Origin: Candidatus Wolfebacteria bacterium
GTDB taxonomy: Bacteria > Patescibacteriota > Minisyncoccia > Phycocordibacterales > NVSU01
Direction: 5' to 3'
Length of the DNA stretch: 41,869 nt
Assembly: GCA_002401345.1 (NCBI GenBank)
Contig: NVSU01000010.1
Location: forward strand, 82 to 41,950
Shown here: positions 19,285-27,474 of the stretch, one piece after another
How positions within the stretch are numbered: position 1 is the first letter of the stretch
Layout of the letters: each line of letters begins with the position of its first letter
Position numbers and translations under genes: made by a program
The notes under the pieces: model-generated
Told to the model about the DNA's origin: nothing
What the model saw: the letters and a program-made list of their open reading frames with translations, nothing else
Database searches by the model: none

Positions 19285-19355
19285 AATGTTTGATGTGATA
19301 AAAAATTTTAAATTTGAAATAAAGATTTTTTGTTGTAAAATAAAGGAATAATGAA

Positions 19356-19475
19356 TCCCGTTAGAGATCAGAACGTCATGTTTTATCTTTATGGTCAAAT
19401 AGATCAAAAAAACGGGAATGATTTTATTAGGTTTAATAGATTACGTCTACCTTAGGTAGACTATCTCTAACGGGA
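19356..19475 (+). mobile_element. TIR element (TCCCGTTAGAGAT), internally deleted GIY-YIG derivative, in the leuS start codon
   Basis: TCCCGTTAGAGAT...ATCTCTAACGGGA perfect ends; TGAA on both sides; interior reads MNPVRDQNVMFYLYGQIDQKNG.. like the GIY-YIG N-terminus MNPVRNDKVMFYTYVLQSQKDG. Confidence 0.88.
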
Positions 19476-21877
19476 TGAAAAAATATGATCATAAGAAAAT
19501 TGAAAAGAAATGGCAAAAGGAGTGGATAGATAAGGGCATCTATAAGACAGAAGATACTTCAAAAAAGAATTCATTTTATATTTTAGACATGTTTCCTTAT
19601 CCTTCTGGGTCTGGACTTCATGTGGGTCATCCGAAAGGATACATTGCAACTGATGTATATTCTCGAATGCAGCGAATGAAAGGCTTTAATGTACTTCATC
19701 CTATGGGGTGGGATGCATTTGGTCTGCCTGCTGAACAATTTGCGATAAAAAATAAAGTACATCCACGAATTGCAGTTGAAAAAAATGTTGCACGATATAA
19801 GGAACAGTTACAGATGATTGGACTGGACTATGATTGGTCGCGAGAAGTTAATACAACCGATCCTGAATACTATAAGTGGACACAGTGGACATTTTTAAAA
19901 ATGTACGAAAAAGGTTTGGCATTTGAGTCTGATGAGCCAATTAACTGGTGCGATGACTGTAAGACAGGATTAGCACAAGAAGATTTGGAAGATGGCGCAT
20001 GTGAGAGATGTGGAAATCCAGTTATAAAAAAACCACTCAGACAATGGGTATTAAAGATTACTGACTATGCTGATCGTATGCTCGAGGATTTGGAAGACCT
20101 TAACTGGCCTGAATATATTAAAGAATCTCAACGTAATTGGATAGGAAGATCTGAAGGAGCTGAGATTACATTTAAAATAAAAGATAGTGATCTTTCATTA
20201 GATGTGTTTACTACTCGGCCTGATACGCTTTTTGGAGCAACATATATGGTGGTCGCCCCAGAGCACAGCATGCTTACTGAATTAAAGTCTTCAATTGAAA
20301 ATTGGAGTGAGATTGAGACATATGCAAAGGACTCAGTAAACAAGACTGAGATTGAGCGCACTGCAGAAGGAAAAGAAAAATCAGGAGTTCAACTCATTGG
20401 TATTAAAGCTATTAATCCTGCGAATAATGAAGAAATTCCAGTCTGGGTTGCTGATTATGTATTACCTCAATATGGAACGGGAGCTATAATGGCAGTGCCT
20501 GCTCATGACCAGCGTGATTTTGAATTTGCGCAAAAATATAAGATTCCCATCATTATGGTTGTCTGTACACATTATCCGGCACACTCATGTCCTGTCCTTG
20601 AAGAAGCATATCCAGGGAAGGGTCATCTTGTATTCTCAGGAAAGTTTGATGGGATGGAATCAGACAAAGCAAAAGATAAGATCATCAAGTTTGTGAATGG
20701 GAAGAAGAAAGTAAATTATAAATTAAGAGATTGGGTATTTTCACGACAGCGCTATTGGGGTGAACCAATACCCCTTATTCATTGTGAGAAATGTGGAGTG
20801 GTTCCTGTGCCTGAAAAAGACTTACCAGTTAGACTTCCAGATGTAGAGAACTATGAACCAACCAACACGGGGGAGTCTCCATTGACATCTATAGATGAGT
20901 GGGTGAATGTGTCTTGTCCAAGTTGTGATGGTCCTGGAACACGCGAGACCAATACAATGCCTCAATGGGCTGGTTCTAATTGGTATTATCTCCGATACAT
21001 TGATCCACAAAATAAAGACGCGCTGATAGATTCAAAAAAAGAAAAAAAGTTTATGCCTGTAGATGTATATGTAGGTGGAGTTGAACATGCAACGCGACAT
21101 TTGATATATGCGCGATTTTGGCACAAATTCCTTTATGATATAAAAGTGGTGTCTGACAAGGAGCCCTTTATGGAGTTGCATAATCAAGGTCTTATATTGG
21201 CGGAAGATGGAAGAAAAATGAGTAAACGATGGGATAACACTGTATCGCCAGATGATATGATTGAGCGGTTTGGAGCTGATGCATTTCGTACATATGAAAT
21301 GTTTATGGGTCCATTTGAGAATGCAATCTCATGGAATACTGATGGTATGGTGGGAACGAGGAGATTTATAGATAAGATATGGAAACTTCAAGATAAAATA
21401 GTTGAAGAGGAAAATACCTCAATCGATGCGATTTTACACACAACTATACAGAAGGTAGAGGGTGACATTCAATCTTTTAAATTCAACACTGCAATTTCTG
21501 CTATGATGATTTTAGCTAATACATTAGAGGATGCAGTATCATTGAGTAAAAAACAATTCGAATTATTCCTTCGTATTCTTGCACCATTTGCTCCATATGT
21601 GACGGAAGAATTATGGCATGAGATCGGTAATAAAGAATCGATTCATGTAAATGAGTGGCCCTCATATGACACAAAGAAAATGAAAGTTGATCAGGTTACC
21701 GTGGTCCTGCAAGTAAATGGAAAAGTGCGTTCATCAATTGAAGTGACTGCAGGACGTAAAGAAAGTGAAATTCGCGAATTGGCACTTTCTGATGAAGTGA
21801 TAGAAAAATGGATCGACGGAAAAGAAATTAAAAAATTTATTTATGTCAAAGATAAGATAGTAAATGTCGTAGTATGA
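19475..21877 (+). CDS. leuS: Leucyl-tRNA synthetase
   Basis: MFPYPSGSGLHVGHPKGY, CP1 editing region, GRKMSKRWDNTVSP (KMSKR). Confidence 0.97.
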   Translation: MKKYDHKKIEKKWQKEWIDKGIYKTEDTSKKNSFYILDMFPYPSGSGLHVGHPKGYIATDVYSRMQRMKGFNVLHPMGWDAFGLPAEQFAIKNKVHPRIAVEKNVARYKEQLQMIGLDYDWSREVNTTDPEYYKWTQWTFLKMYEKGLAFESDEPINWCDDCKTGLAQEDLEDGACERCGNPVIKKPLRQWVLKITDYADRMLEDLEDLNWPEYIKESQRNWIGRSEGAEITFKIKDSDLSLDVFTTRPDTLFGATYMVVAPEHSMLTELKSSIENWSEIETYAKDSVNKTEIERTAEGKEKSGVQLIGIKAINPANNEEIPVWVADYVLPQYGTGAIMAVPAHDQRDFEFAQKYKIPIIMVVCTHYPAHSCPVLEEAYPGKGHLVFSGKFDGMESDKAKDKIIKFVNGKKKVNYKLRDWVFSRQRYWGEPIPLIHCEKCGVVPVPEKDLPVRLPDVENYEPTNTGESPLTSIDEWVNVSCPSCDGPGTRETNTMPQWAGSNWYYLRYIDPQNKDALIDSKKEKKFMPVDVYVGGVEHATRHLIYARFWHKFLYDIKVVSDKEPFMELHNQGLILAEDGRKMSKRWDNTVSPDDMIERFGADAFRTYEMFMGPFENAISWNTDGMVGTRRFIDKIWKLQDKIVEEENTSIDAILHTTIQKVEGDIQSFKFNTAISAMMILANTLEDAVSLSKKQFELFLRILAPFAPYVTEELWHEIGNKESIHVNEWPSYDTKKMKVDQVTVVLQVNGKVRSSIEVTAGRKESEIRELALSDEVIEKWIDGKEIKKFIYVKDKIVNVVV

Positions 21878-22161
21878 ATCCCGTACGAAATGATAAGGTT
21901 ATGTTTTATACATATGTGTTACAAAGTCAAAAAGATGGTAGGTTGTATACAGGTTATTCTAATAATTTACGGAAACGCGTTAAAGAACATAACGAAGGTA
22001 GTGCAGGATATACAAAAGGACGAGGTCCATATATATTAATTTATTATGAAGCTTGCATTGATGAGCAAGATTCAAGGTCGAGAGAAAAATATTTAAAATC
22101 AGGTAAAGGTAAACGTTATTTAAAGTCACGTTTAAAGCGTTTCCTATTTCGTACGGTATGA
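21874..22161 (+). CDS. GIY-YIG nuclease family protein
   Basis: YTYVLQSQKDGRLYTGYSNNLRKRVKEHNEG...SREKYLKSGKGKRYLKSRL; catalytic Arg and Glu positions present. Confidence 0.92.
   Translation: MNPVRNDKVMFYTYVLQSQKDGRLYTGYSNNLRKRVKEHNEGSAGYTKGRGPYILIYYEACIDEQDSRSREKYLKSGKGKRYLKSRLKRFLFRTV
21879..22158 (+). mobile_element. 280-bp TIR element carrying an intact GIY-YIG gene, in the leuS/murJ ATGA junction
   Basis: Left TCCCGTACGAAATGAT, right CCTATTTCGTACGGTA; TGAA at 21875-21878 and 22159-22162. Confidence 0.88.
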
Positions 22162-23849
22162 ATAAAATAATAAATTTGTTGAATCAAAAATATGGTAATG
22201 TAAATCAAGCCGCATTCGTACTGGCTTTTTTTGCGTTCTTTTCTCAAATTCTTGGAATGCTTCGAGATAGAGCACTTGCACACTTCCTTGGTCCGTCAGC
22301 TAGTTTAGATATATATTATGCAGCATTTAGAATCCCCGATTTTCTTTTTATCTCAATTGCATCGCTTGCATCTATTTATGTACTACTCCCATTCCTTGTT
22401 GATAAATTACGCGGAAGTGAAATAGCGACTCCAGAGGCACATTCCTTTTTTAATCAGATATTTACTCTTTTCTTGGCAGTGATGATTGGATCGAGTGTGA
22501 TCATATTCTTTCTCATGCCTCTACTTGCCCCTCTAATCGCACCAGGATTTTCCCCTGCAGACCTAAGTGAACTAGTCACTATCTCTCGATTCATGCTTCT
22601 TTCTCCTGTACTTCTTGGCCTCTCTAATCTAATAGGTTCAATTACTCAACTCTTTAAAAAATTCTTTGTATTTGCATTATCTCCTGTGTTTTATAATGTC
22701 GGGATTCTTTTTGGTATTATTTTCCTTTATCCGCTTATTGGTCTTAAGGGTATGGCGATTGGTGTCATTATAGGAGCGGGTCTTCATTTTGCGATTCAAC
22801 TTCCTGTGGTCATTGGTCATAAATTCATTCCTCGATTTACCTCCAAATTTAATTTTAAAGAGCTTAAAAAGATGGTTGCGATTTCATTACCTCGAACACT
22901 TGGTTTGTCTGTTAATAGTTTTGCACTTCTGGCAATTGTTGCGATGGCTTCATTTATAGGGGAAGGATCAATTTCAGTTTTTAATTTTTCATTCAATTTG
23001 CAGGCAGTGCCATTAACACTTGTAGGTGCATCATATTCAGTTGCTGCGTTTCCAACACTTGCTCAATTCTTTTCTAAAAACAATATCAAAGGTTTTGTAC
23101 AGCAAATCACTCATGCGGCGAAGCAGATTATCTTTTGGTCTATGCCAATTATGTTTTTGTTTATTATTCTTCGAGCTCAAATTGTGCGAGTTGTGCTTGG
23201 GTCAGGTTCATTTACATGGGACGATACTCGTTTAACAGCAGCAACACTTGCACTGTTTTCTATATCAATAGTGGGTCATGCACTTATATTATTGCTGGTG
23301 CGTGGATACTATGCAGCAGGTAAGACCACACGACCTGTAGTTATTAATGTATTTTCTGCGGGATTAATTGTAGTATTCGCATTTATCTTTTTAAAACTTT
23401 TCCAAACCTATCCAATGTTTCAATTTTTTATAGAATCACTGTTTCGAGTTGACGATATTCCGGGTACAGGCATATTAATGATGGCACTTGCATACTCTGT
23501 TGGTACGTTGGTGAACTTCTTTTTATTGTGGACTAGATTTAAAAAAGATTTTCTTAACAAAGAGATTATTGCTGACATTAGAAAAACATTTTTCCAAACA
23601 TTTGCAGCCGCATTCTTTATAGGATTTGTGAGTTATGTATTTCTTCTTTTATTTTCAAATGTATTTGATTTAGATACATTTTGGGGTATTTTTCTTCAAG
23701 GATTTCTATCTGGAATCATCGGAATTGCTGTAGGAGTGGTGATCTTAAAACTCTTTAAGAATGAGCAAATTAAAGAAGTTCAAGACACACTTCGTACTCG
23801 ATTCTGGAAGAGTAAAAAGTATGTGGTCCCGAGTCAGGAGGATTTGTAA
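22158..23849 (+). CDS. murJ: Lipid II flippase MurJ
   Basis: MVF/MviN family: FFSQILGMLRDRALAHFLGPSASLDIYYAAFRIPDFLF. Confidence 0.94.
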   Translation: MNKIINLLNQKYGNVNQAAFVLAFFAFFSQILGMLRDRALAHFLGPSASLDIYYAAFRIPDFLFISIASLASIYVLLPFLVDKLRGSEIATPEAHSFFNQIFTLFLAVMIGSSVIIFFLMPLLAPLIAPGFSPADLSELVTISRFMLLSPVLLGLSNLIGSITQLFKKFFVFALSPVFYNVGILFGIIFLYPLIGLKGMAIGVIIGAGLHFAIQLPVVIGHKFIPRFTSKFNFKELKKMVAISLPRTLGLSVNSFALLAIVAMASFIGEGSISVFNFSFNLQAVPLTLVGASYSVAAFPTLAQFFSKNNIKGFVQQITHAAKQIIFWSMPIMFLFIILRAQIVRVVLGSGSFTWDDTRLTAATLALFSISIVGHALILLLVRGYYAAGKTTRPVVINVFSAGLIVVFAFIFLKLFQTYPMFQFFIESLFRVDDIPGTGILMMALAYSVGTLVNFFLLWTRFKKDFLNKEIIADIRKTFFQTFAAAFFIGFVSYVFLLLFSNVFDLDTFWGIFLQGFLSGIIGIAVGVVILKLFKNEQIKEVQDTLRTRFWKSKKYVVPSQEDL

Positions 23850-23869
23850 GACTACGAATAGCGAATTTA

Positions 23870-24052
23870 TTACCCGCCGGAACGTACCGTTCGGTGCATT
23901 GTCTATGTTGTCCATAGGACCTTTCGTACGAAAGGTTCCATAGGTGAAAGAGGTTTTAATAATCTCTTTAGGTTCATTTTTGTCGATGGACACAAGGACG
24001 CCATCATAGAACTGCTTTAAACCCGAAAAGATATATTCTTTTCGGGTTTTTT
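23870..24052 (+). ncRNA. Candidate structured RNA: several consecutive hairpins ending in an intrinsic terminator
   Basis: Hairpins CCGgAACG/CGTTCGG (23877-23894), GGACCTTTCG/CGAAAGGTTCC (23917-23939), AAAGAG/CTCTTT, GATGG/CCATC, then terminator. Class not recognised. Confidence 0.4.
24022..24052 (+). terminator. Intrinsic terminator
   Basis: CCCGAAAAGA-tatat-TCTTTTCGGG TTTTTT. Confidence 0.85.
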
Positions 24053-24067
24053 GGTAGTATTGGGCGT

Positions 24068-25870
24068 ATGGACTTAAATAATATTAGAAACTTTTCAATA
24101 ATTGCCCATATAGACCATGGAAAATCAACTCTGGCAGATCGAATGCTCGAGCTTACCTCTACTGTGGAAGCTCGAAAAATGAAGGATCAGGTGCTTGATA
24201 CGATGGATCTTGAGCGAGAGCGAGGAATAACCATTAAAATGCAACCTGTTCGAATGGAATACACTCTTGATGGACACTCATATGTACTTAATCTTATAGA
24301 TACTCCAGGTCATATTGATTTTTCATATGAGGTGTCACGAGCGCTTCGTGCGGTTGAGGGATCATTGTTATTAGTTGATTCAACTCAAGGAGTTCAGGCC
24401 CAAACGTTCACCACACTCGACATGGCTCGGGAATTGGGACTTGTAATAATTCCTGTACTTACAAAAATTGATTCACCTCTTGCACGAGTTGATGATATTG
24501 CATTGGAGGTTTCAGAGCTTCTAGATGTTGATCCAGACTCAATTTTGAAAGTCTCAGGAAAAACAGGAGAGGGGGTTCCAGAACTACTTAAAGAGATAAT
24601 CAAAAAAATTCCGCCTCCAAAGATTTCTCTCCCAGAGATAACAACTCCACATTTCAGAGCACTTGTGTTTGATTTCGAATACTCTAGTCATAAGGGTGTA
24701 ATTGTATATGTGCGAGTACTTGAGGGAAGTATAAAGAGACATGATTCTCTTTTATTTAAAATAGCTAATGAAAAGTTTCTCGCTCAAGAAGTGGGAATAT
24801 TTTCACCCGAAGCTATCCCAAAGGATACTATTTCGGCTGGAGAAATTGGATACATTGTAACGGGTATTAAAAAGCCCGGTATTGCATCTGTAGGAGATAC
24901 TATTACATTAGCAAAGCATCCCTCTGAGGCACTTCCAGGATATATGAATCCAAATCCAGTAGTGTGGGTCTCCATGTATCCTGAAAGTCAGGATGATTTT
25001 ATGCTATTAAAAACAGCACTCGGGCGACTACGTTTATCTGATGCATCATTCTCATATGAGGAGGAATCATCGGGTCTTTTGGGAAGAGGATTTAGGTCTG
25101 GCTTTTTAGGAATGCTACATTTAGAAATAATAACTGAACGACTTAGAAGGGAATTTGGCTTAGATCTTGTAGTGACGACACCAAGTATCACGTATAAAGT
25201 TGAATATAAAAATGGCAAAAAAGAAAATATATATTCTCCACATATGTTTCCTGACGATGGATCAATTGTTCGAATAGAAGAGCCATGGGTAGTTATAAAA
25301 ATAATCACTCCTTCAGAATATATTGGTTCACTCATGCAGCTTCTATTTGACCACGAGGGAGAAGTTACAGACACTGAAGATTTTGGAGATAATAGAACAA
25401 CAGTTACAATATCAATGCCACTACGAGAGCTCATGCGTAATTTTTTCGATGAGTTAAAGAGTCTTACTTCAGGATATGCATCTATTTCATATGAAATTGG
25501 AGACTTTAAACAGGCCGATGTTACAAAGCTCGATATTTTAGTGGCAGATGAAGTTATACCAGCATTTTCCAAAATTGTTTCGACGCGAAAAGTACAAGAA
25601 GAGGCAGAAAAGACAGTTGAGAAACTTCACTTACATCTTCCGCGACAAATGTTTGTTGCTAAGGTCCAAGGACGAGCACACGGGAGAATTCTAGCATCAA
25701 AGACAATTAAAGCATTTAAGAAAGACGTGACCGCAAAACTCTACGGTGGAGATATTACAAGAAAAATGAAACTTAGAGAAAAGCAAAAAAAGGGAAAGAA
25801 GAAGATGAAAGAACGCGGGAAAGTGAACATTCCTCACAGTGTCTTTCTAAAAATGATGAAAAACGATTAA
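24068..25870 (+). CDS. lepA: Elongation factor 4 (LepA)
   Basis: NFSIIAHIDHGKSTLADRMLE, DTPGHIDFSYEV, LepA C-terminus (AKLYGGDITRKMKLREKQKKGKKKMK). Confidence 0.98.
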   Translation: MDLNNIRNFSIIAHIDHGKSTLADRMLELTSTVEARKMKDQVLDTMDLERERGITIKMQPVRMEYTLDGHSYVLNLIDTPGHIDFSYEVSRALRAVEGSLLLVDSTQGVQAQTFTTLDMARELGLVIIPVLTKIDSPLARVDDIALEVSELLDVDPDSILKVSGKTGEGVPELLKEIIKKIPPPKISLPEITTPHFRALVFDFEYSSHKGVIVYVRVLEGSIKRHDSLLFKIANEKFLAQEVGIFSPEAIPKDTISAGEIGYIVTGIKKPGIASVGDTITLAKHPSEALPGYMNPNPVVWVSMYPESQDDFMLLKTALGRLRLSDASFSYEEESSGLLGRGFRSGFLGMLHLEIITERLRREFGLDLVVTTPSITYKVEYKNGKKENIYSPHMFPDDGSIVRIEEPWVVIKIITPSEYIGSLMQLLFDHEGEVTDTEDFGDNRTTVTISMPLRELMRNFFDELKSLTSGYASISYEIGDFKQADVTKLDILVADEVIPAFSKIVSTRKVQEEAEKTVEKLHLHLPRQMFVAKVQGRAHGRILASKTIKAFKKDVTAKLYGGDITRKMKLREKQKKGKKKMKERGKVNIPHSVFLKMMKND

Positions 25871-25875
25871 AAAAT

Positions 25876-25899
25876 ACCCGCAGATTGCGGGTGTTTTTT
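25876..25899 (+). terminator. Intrinsic terminator after lepA
   Basis: ACCCGCAGATTGCGGGT followed by a T-run. Confidence 0.85.
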
Positions 25900-25914
25900 A
25901 ATGAATGAGGAGGT

Positions 25915-26022
25915 CTATTGGAAAAATGGACTGTAGAGTAAAATCATACTGACAATAACCAGTACTCCAATAATACTCCAAAAGGCCTTCATTCTCTTTT
26001 TATTTTTTTTACCTAAAAACAT
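25915..26022 (-). CDS. Small single-TM membrane protein (35 aa), absent from the ORF track
   Basis: MFLGKKNKKRMKAFWSIIGVLVIVSMILLYSPFFQ*: basic N-terminus and one hydrophobic helix. Confidence 0.65.
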   Translation of the reverse strand: MFLGKKNKKRMKAFWSIIGVLVIVSMILLYSPFFQ

Positions 26023-26087
26023 AATGTTCGTGTATACTATCTATATACTATACACTAAAACATTTTTTGGTATTTTTATCAAGTCCT

Positions 26088-26465
26088 ATGAATCTTTTCT
26101 TTAAAAAAAATACATTACACAAATTTTTTCACTCATGGATATTTCTTTCATCATTGCTTATTGTTGTGATCATTTTTTTTATGGGTGTCGTGGGTGCATA
26201 TAAAAAAAACAAAGAAGCTCGTGGAAATAAGAATATCGCATCAGAGCAAGTTGACCAGTTAGTTGAACGAGATGGGGAATTGACTGCACTTATAGACACA
26301 TTGCACACAGATGAGGGTATTGAGGAGTCTATAAGGGATAAATTCTCATTGGTTAAAGAAGGTGAGAAATCCATTGTAATAGTTGATGATCCAGCAACAG
26401 TATCACCTGATGAAGTGACCCAAAATCGTCGATCATTCATACAATTCTTAAAAGACCTTTTCTAA
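26088..26465 (+). CDS. Septum formation initiator family (FtsB/DivIC-like) protein
   Basis: Short N-terminal tail, one TM, coiled coil with REDGELTALIDTL; the ORF-track start at 26067 is TTG, ATG at 26088 preferred. Confidence 0.65.
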   Translation: MNLFFKKNTLHKFFHSWIFLSSLLIVVIIFFMGVVGAYKKNKEARGNKNIASEQVDQLVERDGELTALIDTLHTDEGIEESIRDKFSLVKEGEKSIVIVDDPATVSPDEVTQNRRSFIQFLKDLF

Positions 26466-26501
26466 CTTGCATATTTCCTTATTTTATATAGAATAGTAAC
26501 T

Positions 26502-26819
26502 ATGTCATTTGCAGTAATAGAAACAGGAGGAAAACAATACAAAGTCTCTGTAGGGGACTCTCTTCGTGTTGAGAAGCTCTCAGGACCTCATAAAGAGGGA
26601 GATACAATCACATTTGATAAAGTGATGATTGTTGATGATGGAAAGAACACTACTGTAGGAACTCCATATATAGATAAAGCTAAAGTAGAGGCAAGTTTTG
26701 AAGAAGAAGGAAAAGCAAAAAAAATATCAGTGATTCAATATAAATCTAAAAGTCGGCATTTCATAAATAAGGGGCATCGACAGCCATACACTAAAGTAAA
26801 AATTACATCTATAAAATAA
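26502..26819 (+). CDS. rplU: 50S ribosomal protein L21
   Basis: MSFAVIETGGKQYKVSVGDSLRVEKL...KSKSRHFINKGHRQPYTKVKI. Confidence 0.97.
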   Translation: MSFAVIETGGKQYKVSVGDSLRVEKLSGPHKEGDTITFDKVMIVDDGKNTTVGTPYIDKAKVEASFEEEGKAKKISVIQYKSKSRHFINKGHRQPYTKVKITSIK

Positions 26820-26820
26820 A

Positions 26821-26844
26821 AATCCCATGTATGGGATTTTTTTT
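26821..26844 (+). terminator. Intrinsic terminator after rplU
   Basis: AATCCCATGTATGGGATT followed by a T-run. Confidence 0.8.
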
Positions 26845-27472
26845 ATGATCGATTTTTCAATGCATTTCTAATTGTGTCGTCATCGGAATATTCAAGTTCG
26901 GTTCCCGTTGAAAGACCACGACCAAGTGTTGAGATTGTAATCGAAGTATTCTCAAGTAGGGGAGCGAGTAATTTTCGTATATAGGTATCAGTATTTTCAC
27001 CTTGAGGATTTAAAGAAAAGGCTAAGATGATTTCCTCGAGTTTGTTTTCAGTTATTAGTTTTTTAACTTTTGCGATTAATTCTTTTGAACGCACAAATTG
27101 TGAAGTGTTTTTTTCTATGATCGGCATAAGTCCTCCAAGTATAAAAAAATGACCTGAGTACATATTGCTTTGTGTGATGCTCTCATAATCAGCATCTTTC
27201 TCTACAATCATAAGAAGGCCTCTGTCAGTGTTAGGACTTGAGCAGGCTTCACATATGATTTCTTTTTGTGAAGCATTATTTACTATTGGGAAAAAACGAA
27301 AACATGAAGTACATTGATGCACTGTATTTTTGATAGTGGAGATAAGTGCTGATAATTCATTTATATATTCAGGATTCTTGCGAATGAGAAAATATACAAA
27401 CCGTTTAGATTGACGCTCTCCAATCCCAGGGAATTCTGAAAAAAATTTAGCTAGTCTTACAAGTGGATCCAT
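26843..27472 (-). CDS. recR: Recombination protein RecR
   Basis: LAKFFSEFPGIGERQSKRFVYFL, Cys4 zinc motif, Toprim, LSTLGRGLSTGTELEYSDDDTIRNAL. Confidence 0.95.
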   Translation of the reverse strand: MDPLVRLAKFFSEFPGIGERQSKRFVYFLIRKNPEYINELSALISTIKNTVHQCTSCFRFFPIVNNASQKEIICEACSSPNTDRGLLMIVEKDADYESITQSNMYSGHFFILGGLMPIIEKNTSQFVRSKELIAKVKKLITENKLEEIILAFSLNPQGENTDTYIRKLLAPLLENTSITISTLGRGLSTGTELEYSDDDTIRNALKNRS

Positions 27473-27474
27473 GA

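Noticed and set aside
19434-19475. GTCTACC-TTA-GGTAGAC hairpin upstream of leuS as a T-box or tRNA-synthetase leader
   Set aside because: It lies inside the TIR element and lacks T-box features; most likely part of the element's right end.
23930-23960. TTTCGTACGAAA near lepA as another GIY-YIG element end
   Set aside because: Lacks the CCCGT core, paired distant end and TGAA flank; better explained as a local hairpin.
24988-25572. 194-aa minus-strand ORF inside lepA (and similar ORFs antisense to ychF, the synthetase and others)
   Set aside because: Antisense to strongly conserved genes; composition is that of shadow ORFs.
26502-26844. rplU not followed by rpmA as a sign of rearrangement
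   Set aside because: Gene order varies and rpmA may be elsewhere; nothing in the sequence indicates deletion here.
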